A stretch of DNA of 41,871 nt from Deltaproteobacteria bacterium (GCA_013812655.1 JACCTC010000288.1:1-41871), one strand, 5' to 3'. Positions 6,805 through 17,986 are shown, numbered from the stretch's first letter. Notes: generated from the sequence alone by a model not told the origin. Program-made: numbers and translations.

Positions 6805-9048
6805 ATGGCATCCAAGCAAGGGTCTCGGCGCGGCGACGGTCGCGCTTCCACGGACGAGCGGGTCGGCAGCGGGGGCGAGCTCCACCAGCAGGCGACCGGT
6901 GACGGCGCACTGACGACGAATCAGGGCACGCCGGTCAGCGACGATCAGAACTCGCTGCGGATCGGCACACGCGGGCCGACGCTCCTCGAGGACTTCCACT
7001 TCCTCGAGAAGATCACCCACTTCGATCACGAGCGGATCCCCGAGCGGATCGTTCACGCACGCGGCTCGGCGGCGCACGGCCGCTTCGTGCCCTACAAGAA
7101 CGCGGCGAAGTACTCGCGCGCGGCGTTTCTCGCGGATCCGTCCGTCGAGACGCCCGTCTTCGTGCGGTTCTCGACCGTCGCGGGTGGCGCGGGGTCAGTC
7201 GATCTACCGCGCGATGTCCGCGGCTTCGCGACGAAGTTCTACACGTCCGAGGGCGTGTTCGATCTCGTCGGTAACAACATCCCGGTGTTCTTCATCCAGG
7301 ACGCGCTGAAGTTCCCGGACCTCGTGCACTCGGTGAAGATGGAGCCCGACCGTGGCTTCCCGCAGAACGCGTCGGCGCACGACACGTTCTGGGACTTCGT
7401 CTCGTTGACGCCCGAGAGCATGCACATGCTGATGTGGGCGATGTCCGACCGGACGCTCCCGCGGTCGTACCGGATGATGGAGGGTTTCGGCGTCCACGCG
7501 TTCCGGCTCGTCGACGACAAGGGGCGCGCGACCTTCGTCAAGTGGCACTGGCGCCCCGCGCTCGGCTCGCAGTCGGTGATGTGGGACGAGGCCGTCAAGA
7601 TCAACGGCGCGGATCAGGACTTTCACCGCCGCGATCTGTTCACCGCGATCGAGGCCGGTGCGTTCCCCGAGTACGAGCTGTCGATCCAGGTCATCTCCGA
7701 GGACCAGGCGGCCGAGCTCGACTTCGACATCCTCGATCCCACGAAGCTGGTCCCCGAGGAGCTGTTCCCGCTCGAGCCGATCGGCAAGATGGTGCTCGAC
7801 CGCTGGCCGGATAACTTCTTCGCCGAGACCGAGCAGTCCGCTTTTCACCCGGGCCATCTCGTGCCCGGCATCGAGTTCTCCGACGATCCGCTGCTCCAGG
7901 GCCGGATCTTCTCCTACACCGATACCCAGCTGAAGCGGCTCGGCGGGCCGAACTTCCACGAGATCCCGATCAACAGCCCCAAGTGTCCGCTGCGCAACTT
8001 CCAGCGTGACGGCCACCACCGCATGGAGATCGACAAGGGTCGGGTGAGCTACGAGCCGAATTCGCTCGCGCCGCAGGGCCCGCGCGAGACGCCGGCAGGG
8101 TTCGTGACCCACCCCGCGATGGTCAGCGGGCCGAAGGTCCGCGAGCGCTCGGAGACCTTTGCCGATCACTACAGCCAGGCGCGCATGTTCTTCCGCTCGA
8201 TGACTGCGGTCGAACAGCGGCACATCGTCAACGCGTTCACGTTCGAGCTCGCGAAGGTCGAGACCGTCGCGATCCGGACCCGGATGCTCGGTCACCTCGA
8301 CGTCATCGACCGCGAGCTCGGTGCGCGGGTTGCCGACGCGCTCGGCATGGCCGGCCAGGCCGATGCGATCACGCCCGCGCGCGCGCCGATCGAGCTGCCG
8401 CCATCCCCGGCGCTCAGCCTCCTCGCGAAGGCGCCACCGCTCCTCCAGGGTCGCAAGGTCGGCGCGTTGATCGCCGATGGCTTCGACGCGGGGCTCGTCG
8501 CCAAGGTGCGCGCGGCCGTCGTCAAGGAGGGCGCGATGTTCGAGCTCGTGGCCCCCAAGGTCGGGATGACGGTCGCCAGCGATGGTTCGAAGGTCGCTGC
8601 CGATCACATGATCGCTGGCGGACCGTCCGTGATCTTCGACGTCGTCATCGTGGTGCCCGGTGCCGACGCCGTGCCGCTGCTGCTCACCGATGCCGCGGCA
8701 ATCGACTGGGTGAGCAACGCGTTCGTCCACTGCAAGGTGATCGGCACGGTCGCCAGCGCGAAGCCGCTGCTCGACGCGTGCCGGGTCAAGCCCGACGACG
8801 GCGTGATCGATCTCGCTGGCAAGGGCATCGCGACATTCATCGAGACCGCGAAGCGCGGGCGGATCTGGGCGCGCGAGCCCAACGTGATGGGTCCCGACAA
8901 GCAGGGTGGCGGCGACAAGCGCAGCCCCGCGAGCGGATCGGACAAGCCGAAGCCCGGCAAGCCGGGGCCCGGCAAGCCCGTCGCCGAGGCGGCCAAGGCC
9001 AAGGCGAAGGCGAGTGCCACGCCGCCTCCGGGACGCTCGCGGCGCTGA
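6805..9048 (+). CDS. katE: Large-subunit (HPII/KatE-type) monofunctional catalase
   Basis: This heme catalase disproportionates hydrogen peroxide. The 747-residue product has the clade II architecture. The catalase core shows the distal His84 in VHARGSAAHG, Asn157 in DLVGNNIPVFF, and the proximal RIFSYTDTQ with heme ligand Tyr371 and Arg367. A C-terminal flavodoxin-like domain (about 550-695, from GRKVGALIADGFD) ends in EPNV. Beyond that is an unusual basic Gly/Pro/Lys/Ala-rich tail of about 50 residues. The start is uncertain: the frame is open from 6634, and ATG 6736 with GAGG nine bases upstream is an alternative. ATG 6805 gives a short Lys/Ser/Arg-rich leader like other KatE proteins. It converges on the BatA-like gene within eight bases. 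Confidence 0.95.
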   Translation: MASKQGSRRGDGRASTDERVGSGGELHQQATGDGALTTNQGTPVSDDQNSLRIGTRGPTLLEDFHFLEKITHFDHERIPERIVHARGSAAHGRFVPYKNAAKYSRAAFLADPSVETPVFVRFSTVAGGAGSVDLPRDVRGFATKFYTSEGVFDLVGNNIPVFFIQDALKFPDLVHSVKMEPDRGFPQNASAHDTFWDFVSLTPESMHMLMWAMSDRTLPRSYRMMEGFGVHAFRLVDDKGRATFVKWHWRPALGSQSVMWDEAVKINGADQDFHRRDLFTAIEAGAFPEYELSIQVISEDQAAELDFDILDPTKLVPEELFPLEPIGKMVLDRWPDNFFAETEQSAFHPGHLVPGIEFSDDPLLQGRIFSYTDTQLKRLGGPNFHEIPINSPKCPLRNFQRDGHHRMEIDKGRVSYEPNSLAPQGPRETPAGFVTHPAMVSGPKVRERSETFADHYSQARMFFRSMTAVEQRHIVNAFTFELAKVETVAIRTRMLGHLDVIDRELGARVADALGMAGQADAITPARAPIELPPSPALSLLAKAPPLLQGRKVGALIADGFDAGLVAKVRAAVVKEGAMFELVAPKVGMTVASDGSKVAADHMIAGGPSVIFDVVIVVPGADAVPLLLTDAAAIDWVSNAFVHCKVIGTVASAKPLLDACRVKPDDGVIDLAGKGIATFIETAKRGRIWAREPNVMGPDKQGGGDKRSPASGSDKPKPGKPGPGKPVAEAAKAKAKASATPPPGRSRR

Positions 9049-9062
9049 CGGATCGTCAGCGC
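9042..9062. terminator. Perfect hairpin containing both convergent stop codons
   Basis: GCGCTGACG (9042-9050) and CGTCAGCGC (9054-9062) form a perfect 9-bp stem with a three-base loop. The katE stop (9046-9048) lies in one arm and the stop of the minus-strand BatA-like gene (9056-9058) in the other. It has no T-tract but is symmetric, so it would form in both transcripts. A bidirectional terminator or 3'-end stabiliser is inferred. Confidence 0.5.
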
Positions 9063-11185
9063 TGGATCAGCACGCCCTCGAGGAGCAGTAGCAGGAGCAG
9101 CGCCGCGGCGAGGGCATGCCACAGCTCGATGCGTCGTGATTCGTCACTCGGCGCGCCGCCACCGCCGGTCCCCGACGCGGGCAGCGCGGTCGCCGGCGCG
9201 GGCGCGAGGTCCGAGCCACGCGGATCGACGTTGACGACAAACGCGAGCTCGTCGCGGACACCGGTCGTGCCCGTCGCGTCGGTACCGAGCACGCGATACA
9301 CACCGGGTCTCTCGGTGCGTCCGAACCGGACGCTGGTGCGGCCCTGGATGCGATCACCCTCGAAGATCGCACCCTGACCACCGGGGCCGCGGACCTCGAG
9401 CTTCTTGAGATCCGGCGTCGCGAGCACGACCGAGCTGCCGACCATGTGATCGGCGGTCGACGAACCGACGTGCTTGCGCGCGAGGTGGCGGATCGCCTGC
9501 TGCGCGAGCGGCAGGAAACCGGGATGGATCGGCAGATCGTTCCAGTCGCGGTCGAGCGTCGACGTGAATAGCAGCGTGCGCCCCGCGCCGATCGAGGCCT
9601 CGACGAGCGCCGCCGCGCCGTTGTTGAACCGCGCGAGCACGTTGCGGTCCGAGGTGTCGGTCGTCGGGCCGAGCAGGGCAATCTTGTAGAACTTCGCGTT
9701 GGCGAGCTCCGGCGCGGTCTTCGAGAACGGCGCGAAGATCGGGTGGTCGGCCTCCCACTTCACGAGGCGGAGCGCGCGGCTGTCGCGATCCTGGGCGGTG
9801 GCGCCCCACGTGGTGTCGATCGGGTCGCGCAGGCTCTGCGGGAGGAGCGGCAGCATCGTGCGGTCGTACGCGGCCGCGTCGAAGCGATCGCCCGGCGCGA
9901 TCATGATGCCGCCGCCGGCGCGGACCCAGTCGGCGAGGACGCTGGCACGCTCGCCCGGCAGCGCCGCCACGTTCGCGAGCACGACGACGTCGAACTCGCC
10001 GAGGTCGATGGCGCCCGCCTTGCCGCGGGTGCGGGGTTCGATACCCGCGAGTTCCTCCGCGGTGATCGTCCGGACCTGGGTGCCGCTGTCCTCGCGATCG
10101 CCGGGGCGAAGCGCGGCCTCGATATAGAACACCTCGTCGTCGTGCCGCACGGTGCGCGGATCACCGTCGACGAGCAGCACGCGTACGCGATCGCGCAACG
10201 AGGCGCGCACCCACCGACGGTCGTCGACTGCGAGCGCATCGCCCGGGGTGTTCGTGATCGCGATCGAGGCGTCGGTCGCGCGGGTGCCCGGCGGTAGCGC
10301 GGCGAGAAAGCGCTTGGTGCGGCGGTCTCGCGCGGCGAGATCGATCGCGCCGCGAGCGACGACGCGATCGCCGATCGACAGCGACAGCTCTACCTTCGCG
10401 GGGACATCGCCGAAGTTGGCGACCTCGGCATCGAACGCGACGCCGCGCAAGCCGGCGCCGGGTTCGGCATCGACGCGCAGGCTCGTCACCGCGAGGTTCG
10501 GCATCGTCGACGGTCGGAGCTCGAGCTCGACGAGGGCCGGGCCGTCCTTGCCCCATGGCGCATCGTCGGGGCGCAGGCCGGACTTGGTGAGCAGTGACGC
10601 GAGGTACACGGTGCGCCGGCTGTGACTCGACGCCGCGAGGAGCTGCGAAGCGCGAGCGAGTGCCCGTGTGGTATCGGCGGGGCGCGCGCTCGGCTCGAGC
10701 GCGAGCAGCTGATCGCGGAGCCGGAGGTGATCGCGAGTCAGCTCGGTCGGATGATCGGCGGCCTCCGACGCGCGTACGATCGCGACCTCGGCCTCCGGGC
10801 CGAGCTGGGTCAGGATGCGACGTGCCTCGTCGGTCGCGCGCCGCAGCCACGGTTGACCGTCGACGACGTATCCGGACGCGAACGAGTCATCGATCACGAG
10901 CACCGCGGCCTGCGGCCCGCGCTGGACCTGCGGACCCTTGCGCGAGCACGACGTGTAGGGCTTCGCGAGCGCGATCGCGACGGCCGCGCAGGCGATCGCG
11001 CGGACGAGCAGCAGCAGGCGCTCGCGCAACCGGAACCGACGCGCGGTGCGCCGCTTGGTTGCGAGCAAGAAGTCGAGCGCCGCGAACTTGACGATCCGGG
11101 CGCGCCGCCGGCCGATCAGGTGGATCGCGATCGGCACCGCGAGCGCGGCGACCCCGATCAGCATCAGCGGGGCGAGAAAGCCCAT
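9056..11185 (-). CDS. BatA-like membrane protein with aerotolerance-type N-terminal domain
   Basis: The 709-residue product begins with the BatA N-terminal signature (MGFLAPLMLIGVAALAVPIAIHLIGRRR), then a second membrane helix at about 50-75. A von Willebrand A-like domain follows (AVLVIDDSFASG; the metal-binding DxSxS is imperfect). A large periplasmic region contains a glutamine-amidotransferase-like segment (DVVVLANVAALPGERASVLADWVRAGGGIMIAPG), and a C-terminal helix (ALAAALLLLLLLEGVLIQR) ends the protein. BatA-like proteins work with MoxR ATPases and DUF58 proteins in envelope stress or complex assembly. ATG 11185 overlaps the upstream stop by one base (TGATG), and the upstream extension of the frame lacks coding character. 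It is the last gene of the operon starting at 17957. Confidence 0.85.
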   Translation of the reverse strand: MGFLAPLMLIGVAALAVPIAIHLIGRRRARIVKFAALDFLLATKRRTARRFRLRERLLLLVRAIACAAVAIALAKPYTSCSRKGPQVQRGPQAAVLVIDDSFASGYVVDGQPWLRRATDEARRILTQLGPEAEVAIVRASEAADHPTELTRDHLRLRDQLLALEPSARPADTTRALARASQLLAASSHSRRTVYLASLLTKSGLRPDDAPWGKDGPALVELELRPSTMPNLAVTSLRVDAEPGAGLRGVAFDAEVANFGDVPAKVELSLSIGDRVVARGAIDLAARDRRTKRFLAALPPGTRATDASIAITNTPGDALAVDDRRWVRASLRDRVRVLLVDGDPRTVRHDDEVFYIEAALRPGDREDSGTQVRTITAEELAGIEPRTRGKAGAIDLGEFDVVVLANVAALPGERASVLADWVRAGGGIMIAPGDRFDAAAYDRTMLPLLPQSLRDPIDTTWGATAQDRDSRALRLVKWEADHPIFAPFSKTAPELANAKFYKIALLGPTTDTSDRNVLARFNNGAAALVEASIGAGRTLLFTSTLDRDWNDLPIHPGFLPLAQQAIRHLARKHVGSSTADHMVGSSVVLATPDLKKLEVRGPGGQGAIFEGDRIQGRTSVRFGRTERPGVYRVLGTDATGTTGVRDELAFVVNVDPRGSDLAPAPATALPASGTGGGGAPSDESRRIELWHALAAALLLLLLLEGVLIQR

Positions 11186-12165
11186 CAGCCGGCTCTCCGG
11201 CCCGGCCCGAGCCGCGAGCGTGCAACCACGAGATCGAGCAGCGTGCGATCGAGCGGGCGATCGGTCGACACCAGGTGGTAGTCGACGCCGGCGGCGGCGA
11301 GCGTCCCGCGGCACTTCGTGAGGAACGCGCCCATCCGCTCGAGGTAGTCGCGCTTGATCGCCGCCGGGTTGACCAGCAGCTTCTGCGACGACTCGAGGGC
11401 CTCGAACTGCGTCAGGCCGTCGTACGGAAACGCGAGCTCGTGCGGGTCGAGGACGTGCAGCACCGAGACGTCGTGCCGCTGGGCCCGTAGCTGGGCCAGC
11501 ACGCGCAAGGTCTCGTCATCCTGATCGAACAGGTCGGACGCGAGCACGATCAGCGCGCGGCGTCGGCGCGACAGCTCGCTGATCCGCGCGAGCGCGGCCG
11601 CCGGGGAAGCATCGCCGGCGCCGCCTTGCTTGATCACGCCGTCGAGCACGCCGAGCAGATCGTGGAGATGCGTCGACCGCGCACGCGGCGGCACCATCGT
11701 GCGTGCGGACTCGCGATACGGACCGGGGCCCGGTGCATGATCACGACTCTGTTCGCCCGACGCGAGCAGCCCGGCACGATCACCTTGCTGGATCACGAGG
11801 TACGCCAGCGCGGCGAGGCAGAGCCCGGCGTAGTCGAGCTTCGCCATCGTGGCACCGCCGGTGAACGCCATCGACGCCGACGCGTCGAGCACGAGGTACA
11901 CGGTCAGCTGCGACTCCTGCTCGTACTGCTTCACGTAGTAGCGATCGAGCTTGCCGTACGCCTTCCAGTCGACGTGACGGAGCTCGTCACCGGGCGAGTA
12001 CTCCTTGTGCTCGGCGAACTCGACGGACGAGCCGTGAACACTCGCGCGGTGCAGCCCTGACAGCGCGCCCTCGACGATCACCCGCGCCTTGATCGCCAGG
12101 CTGCCGAGCCGCGCGAGCTGCGCGGGATCGATTCCTGACGTCGCCGAGATCGACGGAAGGTTCAC
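11185..12165 (-). CDS. DUF58 (vWA-like) protein of a MoxR operon
   Basis: The 326-residue product carries the DUF58 signature YSPGDELRHVDWKAYGKLDRYYVKQY (around residues 55-80). Right after it comes a von Willebrand A-type strand with an intact metal-site motif, LVLDASASM (DxSxS). Proteins of this type pair with MoxR AAA+ ATPases, which are thought to act as chaperones or metal-insertion machines on vWA partners. The start is GTG 12165, six bases after the moxR stop, and the gene overlaps the BatA-like gene by one base, so the three are almost certainly cotranslated. No signal peptide is seen. The exact client of the complex is unknown. Confidence 0.92.
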   Translation of the reverse strand: MNLPSISATSGIDPAQLARLGSLAIKARVIVEGALSGLHRASVHGSSVEFAEHKEYSPGDELRHVDWKAYGKLDRYYVKQYEQESQLTVYLVLDASASMAFTGGATMAKLDYAGLCLAALAYLVIQQGDRAGLLASGEQSRDHAPGPGPYRESARTMVPPRARSTHLHDLLGVLDGVIKQGGAGDASPAAALARISELSRRRRALIVLASDLFDQDDETLRVLAQLRAQRHDVSVLHVLDPHELAFPYDGLTQFEALESSQKLLVNPAAIKRDYLERMGAFLTKCRGTLAAAGVDYHLVSTDRPLDRTLLDLVVARSRLGPGRRAG

Positions 12166-12171
12166 GTCGGC

Positions 12172-13314
<1,143 letters not shown>

Positions 13315-13316
13315 TC

Positions 13317-13353
13317 AGGTCTTCAGAGCTAGGTCTTCAGAGCTAGGTCTTCA
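13317..13353 (-). repeat. 14-bp tandem repeat filling an operon gap
   Basis: The unit AGGTCTTCAGAGCT occurs perfectly at 13317-13330 and 13331-13344, and its first nine bases recur at 13345-13353. It occupies nearly the whole gap between the metallopeptidase stop (13354) and the moxR ATG (13314). On the transcribed strand it places GAAGA-like sequence just upstream of the moxR start. Confidence 0.9.
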
Positions 13354-14949
13354 CTACTTCAGCTGGTCGCAGGCGCTGCGCTCGCGGGCCGCGCGGGCAT
13401 CGGAGGTTCGAGAGTACGCTTCCGCGAGCCCGCAGCGGGTAGTTGGATCGAACGGACTCACGCGAAGGGCTTGCTCGTAGGCGACGATCGCCTGGGCCCA
13501 TTCATGCCTCGCGGCACGCGCCATGCCAAGCGTCACCGCCGCAACTGCGTCACCGCTGTCGGCGGTCGCGAGCGGTCCGGCCAGCTCGATCGCCCGGTCG
13601 TGCTTGCCGAGCTCGACGAGCGTGCGTGCGAGCTTGCCCGCCACGAACGGCTGGTCCGCCGCCGCGCGCTCGCCACCACCGACGGCGAGGGCCTTCTCGT
13701 ACTCGACCGCCGCTGCCTCGAGCATCCCGCGCGCGCGCAGCATGCCACCGAGCCGGGCGTGCTTCCGCGCGCGGACGCCGACCTGCTCGAGGCCGACATT
13801 CTCCGAGCTCTGGCCACCCTTGCCGAACTTGATCGGCTTGCCGGCACGCACCGTGGCCTGGCGGTCCAAAGTCTTGAGGTGGCCGTGCCAGGCCTTCTCG
13901 ACCGCCGACCACGACAGCCCGAGCGTCTCGGCGACTGCGCGCCGCGCACTCTTGCCATCGCGCTGGGCAACGATGCTGTCGCGGATGCCCTGGTAACCGA
14001 CCTTGCCATGCAGCCAGCCGACGAGCGTGTAGACCTCGGCGTAGGCGAGGGCCGCGGCCTCCTGGCTCGGCAGCTTCGCCATCGACGGGTGCATCTCGTC
14101 GAACGAGATCATCCGGCCCTTCTTGAGCGCCGCGGCCAGCAGCGCCTGCTCGGTCGCCGACAGCTTGACCTCGGGAGCCGTACGCCAGCGCGTCTGCTCG
14201 AACCGGGCGAGCCCTTCCTGCAGCCAGACCGGCACGGTGTCGTTCGACAACCGCGAGATCAATAGATGCGTGTACTCGTGCGCCAGCGTGTCCATCCACG
14301 GGTAGCCGAAGATCGTCGCCCGCGGCGACACGACCATCAGCTTGTTGTACTTCGACAGCGCGATCGTCCCGGTCGTCTCGATATCGCTCTCGGTCAGCGG
14401 CGAGAGCTTCGCGAGATCGCTCGGGCTGCCGAGCAGCTCGACGCGGATCGCATCGCTCGGCTTGAGCCCGAGGTCGGTGCCGATCGTCTCCCACGCCGCG
14501 TCGAGGACCTCGCCGGCGAGCCCGGCGATCGTCGCGTCCGGCCCCGGTGCGTGGCTGATGATGAAGTGACCCTTGGGCGACTTGATGTCGACGAACGTCT
14601 CGGTGACCGACAGTGTCGACGCCGCGAGCTTGCGGGTCTGGCCGACGAGGCCGTCGACCGCGCTGTCAGGTACCTTGTCGAGCAGCTTGATCGCGAGCGC
14701 GTAGTCACCGGTCTGGAACGCGAGCTCGGCCTTGAGCCACTTGACCTCGGCAGCGTCGGGCGCGCGCTTCTCGAGGTCGGCGAGCAGCGTCCGCGCGTCG
14801 TCGAGGCGTGACGTCTGGAGAAACCGTGCCGCCTTGATGACATCGCCGGTGACCGTGCGATCGCGGCGTGCAGTGGCCGTCGACGACACGAGGACGAGCG
14901 CGACCACGCCGAGCGAACGAACCAGCGAGTGAGCCTGGATGCCGCTCAT
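13354..14949 (-). CDS. Exported TPR protein with gluzincin metallopeptidase domain (peptidase MA-like)
   Basis: The 531-residue product has a signal peptide (SLGVVALVLVSSTATA, cleavage near residue 27) and TPR-like helices at about 32-100. A metallopeptidase domain follows, with zinc motif HEYTH at 224-228 and a downstream Glu245 in WLQEGLARFEQ, the gluzincin arrangement seen in peptidase MA-type proteins. C-terminal TPR repeats (from about 390) include ELGKHDRAIELAGPLA and EWAQAIVAYEQALRVSPFD. It probably acts in the periplasm or outer envelope; the substrate is unknown. Its ATG overlaps the upstream stop (ATGA, four bases), so it belongs to the MoxR operon. The active-site residues are intact, so an active enzyme is likely. 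Confidence 0.88.
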   Translation of the reverse strand: MSGIQAHSLVRSLGVVALVLVSSTATARRDRTVTGDVIKAARFLQTSRLDDARTLLADLEKRAPDAAEVKWLKAELAFQTGDYALAIKLLDKVPDSAVDGLVGQTRKLAASTLSVTETFVDIKSPKGHFIISHAPGPDATIAGLAGEVLDAAWETIGTDLGLKPSDAIRVELLGSPSDLAKLSPLTESDIETTGTIALSKYNKLMVVSPRATIFGYPWMDTLAHEYTHLLISRLSNDTVPVWLQEGLARFEQTRWRTAPEVKLSATEQALLAAALKKGRMISFDEMHPSMAKLPSQEAAALAYAEVYTLVGWLHGKVGYQGIRDSIVAQRDGKSARRAVAETLGLSWSAVEKAWHGHLKTLDRQATVRAGKPIKFGKGGQSSENVGLEQVGVRARKHARLGGMLRARGMLEAAAVEYEKALAVGGGERAAADQPFVAGKLARTLVELGKHDRAIELAGPLATADSGDAVAAVTLGMARAARHEWAQAIVAYEQALRVSPFDPTTRCGLAEAYSRTSDARAARERSACDQLK

Positions 14950-17900
14950 TTGGTCAGCTCGTCGTAGTAGCGGCGCAACTGCTCGTCGTAGCCCTCGAGC
15001 GCGTTCGGATCCTTCTTCTTCTTCGCCTCGAGGATCTCCTCGCGGTAGCGCGCGGGCGCCTTGTACTCGTCGGCACCAGGGATGCGGATCGGCTCGTCGC
15101 TGATGGTGTTGCCTTCCTGAGCCTGGCGGGCGGCGCTGCGTGCGCGATCGCGCGCCTTCGCGAGGGCCTCGGCGGCGGCGCGGGTGGCCTCGCGAGTGCC
15201 CGACGGGTCCTTCGCCTTCATTCGCTCGTCGGCGGTGCCCATCTGCTGGATCGCGCCGCCGAGCTTCTTGCCGAGCTCCGCGCCGGTGTCACCCGGTAGA
15301 TCGCCGGCGAGCTGCTTCGTCTTGTCGCCCAGCTTCTTCGCGCGCTCCTTGTTCATCGCCTCGCGGCGGCGCAGCCGGTCGAGCGCGCGCAGGTCATCGG
15401 GCGACATGATCTGATCGGGTCGCGGCGACAGCGCCTGCAGCTCGTCGATCAGCTCCTTTGCGATCGGGCGCGCGCGTCCGACGTCGTCGAGCGCGTCCTG
15501 CGTCGCGTCGGCCCACTTCGATTTCGGATCGTCTTCCATCGCCGCCTCGAGCTCGCCGCCGATCGTGTCGAGGCTCTGCTTCGCCTGGTGTGCCATGCCG
15601 CTGGCCTCGGCGAGATCGCCATCGGCGACCATCGTCTCGACGTCCTTGAGCCGGCGCTCGACGATATCGAGCTCCTCCTTCGCGAACGGCGTCAGCCCGG
15701 CCTCGTCGATATCCTTGAGCCGCCGGCGCAGCTTGTCGACGAGCGCACCGACCTTCTTGCTCGCCTCGCGCCGCTTATCCTTCGAGACCTCGGCGGCCTT
15801 CTCGGCGTAGGCCTCGAAGATCCGGTTCGCCTCGGCAGCGATGTCGTCCTGATCCTTCGCGACATCTGCGAGCTCGTTCATCACCTCGTCGAGCTTCTTC
15901 TGCTCGTCGCTGAACCGGTCGCCACGCAACCCGGCGAGCGATCCCTCGAGCGCCGAGGCCGAGCGATCGTGCTGCGAGCGACAGGTCTCGAGCTTGGCCT
16001 GCGCCGCCGCGGGATCTCCGGCGCGGACGAGCTTGCGGACCTCGTCGAGGCAGCTCGCGCCCTGTGTGGCCTGCATCGCGTCGCGATGGACGTACTGATC
16101 GAGCACGTCCTCGGGCATGCCGCGGCGGTGCTTCTCGATCTCGGCGTAGGATCGGTCGAGCGCCTTCATCTCGCGCTCGATCTCGTCGAGCAGCCGCGGG
16201 TCCTTCGTGCGCTGGTACTGCGCGAGCAGATCGGCGAGCCGCTTCTGGTGCGCGGCGATCTCGTCGGATAGATCGAGGACGCCCTCGAGCCGCTCGCGAT
16301 CGAGCCAGTCCGCGAGCACGAGCGTGTCGTCCTCGAGCTCGCCGATCATCCGGGTGTCGAGGCTCGCGTACGCACCGCGCACGGCGCCCTTGCCCTTCGG
16401 GATCCATCGCGCCTCGCTCGTCGCGAGCTTGTCGAGGCGCTCGCGCATCTGCGACAGCGCCTTGCGCATCGCGTCCGAGGCGTGCGGGTCTTTCTCGAAC
16501 GCGGCGGTGACCGAGCCGAGCTCGATCACGGTCTCGCGGAGCTGGCGCGAGAGCTCCTCGCGCGGACCCGGCTCGTCGACCGGCATCGTCAAGCGGCCAC
16601 CGAGGTTCTTGAGGATCTTCTCGGCGACTTCCTGGTGGCGGTTGAGCGTCTCCTCGTGGCGCTCGCGCGGGCTCACGACCTTGAGCCGCAGCTCGCGCGA
16701 CCTGCCGATGTTCGCGCCGCCGACGTTGTTGTTGTCCTTCGACTCGATCCAGTAACGAACCTCGCCGCCGCTCGGTACCTGGACCTCCGCGATGTCCCAC
16801 AGCACCTTGCCCTGCGCGCGGGCCGACGCGAAGTCGAGCGCGAGGGCCTTCTTGCCGCGGTCCTTGCCGGACTCCCACACGAGATCGGCGGACGTGATCC
16901 CGAAATCATCCTCGATGACGTACGCGAGCTCGACACGACGCAGGTTCGTGACGTCGAGCGGATCGGCCGGCGCCATCAGCTGGACGACCGGCGCTTGATC
17001 GGGCTCGGCCTCGATCACCCGCGGCGTGGTCTCGATCGAGCGCGCGCCCGACGGCGACACCAGCGCGAAGCGATAGCGCGCAGAGCTCGTGATCGTCATC
17101 CGCACGGTCAGCTGGTCGTCGACGAGCGTCGCCGGCAACACGCGGGCTGGCTCGGTGCCTTCGCCCTCGATCACGAGCTCCGCGGTACGCGACGGCACGA
17201 GGACGCGTGCGCGCAGCGTGACCGCGGTACCGGGCAGCCCGCGCAGATCGCCGGACGACGATGGCAACGTCAACGGTGGACGCTTGGTGTAGGCAGGTGC
17301 CTCCAGCGTGGCCTCGAGATCGCCGACGAGCGGCACGTCGGAGAGCTGCGCGCCGTCGTAGGGCGAGCTTGGCGACTGCACGAGCGCACGCCAGCCCGCG
17401 CGAACGATCCCGGGGGCGACGAGCAAGAGCAGCGCGTTCGCAGCGGCGGCGCCGATCGCCCACCGCCACGCCCGCCGCAGCTCCTCGGGATCGAACAGCT
17501 TCGCGGGCTCGACCGCAGCGATCCGGACCTGGGTCGCGGTGATCAGCGCGTCGACGAGCTCGCGTGATGGTGCACCGACGCGCGCCGGCGCTCGCGCGAG
17601 CTCGACCGCAGACAGCAGATCGGATGCCACGGCCTGCTCGCGCATACCGACCCACCGCGCGACCGCGGCATCGTCGGTGTAGCGGCGGCGCGGCACGAGG
17701 AAACCGACGACGACGGCACCGAGCACGAGGATCGCGGCGGCAAGCCCGGCCGTACCGAGCACCGCGATCGTCGTCGCGCGGCTGTCGCCGAGCAGGTAGC
17801 CCAGGAGGGGCAGGATCAGCGCGAGGCCACAGGTTGCGGCGACCGCGTACAGCGCGGCGCGTCGTGCCTCGTGGCGATACAGGAGCGCGCGCACGCGCCC

Positions 17901-17957
17901 CAAGAAACCCGGTATCAACCCCGGGATCCCCTGACTCGAATGACGGGTGACGGCCAC
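14946..17957 (-). CDS. Large DUF4175-like membrane protein with long coiled coil
   Basis: The 1003-residue product begins with two transmembrane helices (about 33-55 and 62-88) and a probable third (about 168-188, [19 protein letters not shown]). A periplasmic Ig-like/beta-rich part follows (about 220-430, ending in [13 protein letters not shown]). From about 440 to the end there is a long charged coiled coil with Asp/Glu/Lys/Arg/Ala heptads, finishing in a Lys-rich tail. The layout matches DUF4175-type proteins found with MoxR/BatA clusters; this family name is from memory. It is the first gene of the five-gene minus operon and overlaps the next by four bases. Its role may be a scaffold spanning the periplasm, which is inference. 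Confidence 0.8.
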   Translation of the reverse strand: MAVTRHSSQGIPGLIPGFLGRVRALLYRHEARRAALYAVAATCGLALILPLLGYLLGDSRATTIAVLGTAGLAAAILVLGAVVVGFLVPRRRYTDDAAVARWVGMREQAVASDLLSAVELARAPARVGAPSRELVDALITATQVRIAAVEPAKLFDPEELRRAWRWAIGAAAANALLLLVAPGIVRAGWRALVQSPSSPYDGAQLSDVPLVGDLEATLEAPAYTKRPPLTLPSSSGDLRGLPGTAVTLRARVLVPSRTAELVIEGEGTEPARVLPATLVDDQLTVRMTITSSARYRFALVSPSGARSIETTPRVIEAEPDQAPVVQLMAPADPLDVTNLRRVELAYVIEDDFGITSADLVWESGKDRGKKALALDFASARAQGKVLWDIAEVQVPSGGEVRYWIESKDNNNVGGANIGRSRELRLKVVSPRERHEETLNRHQEVAEKILKNLGGRLTMPVDEPGPREELSRQLRETVIELGSVTAAFEKDPHASDAMRKALSQMRERLDKLATSEARWIPKGKGAVRGAYASLDTRMIGELEDDTLVLADWLDRERLEGVLDLSDEIAAHQKRLADLLAQYQRTKDPRLLDEIEREMKALDRSYAEIEKHRRGMPEDVLDQYVHRDAMQATQGASCLDEVRKLVRAGDPAAAQAKLETCRSQHDRSASALEGSLAGLRGDRFSDEQKKLDEVMNELADVAKDQDDIAAEANRIFEAYAEKAAEVSKDKRREASKKVGALVDKLRRRLKDIDEAGLTPFAKEELDIVERRLKDVETMVADGDLAEASGMAHQAKQSLDTIGGELEAAMEDDPKSKWADATQDALDDVGRARPIAKELIDELQALSPRPDQIMSPDDLRALDRLRRREAMNKERAKKLGDKTKQLAGDLPGDTGAELGKKLGGAIQQMGTADERMKAKDPSGTREATRAAAEALAKARDRARSAARQAQEGNTISDEPIRIPGADEYKAPARYREEILEAKKKKDPNALEGYDEQLRRYYDELTK

Positions 17958-17986
17958 AATCTCGCCTTGCCGCGCAGCCCCGAGAG

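Noticed and set aside
7204..8730. A 508-codon minus-strand frame opposite katE
   Set aside because: Shadow of the catalase gene; the plus strand contains all catalytic residues.
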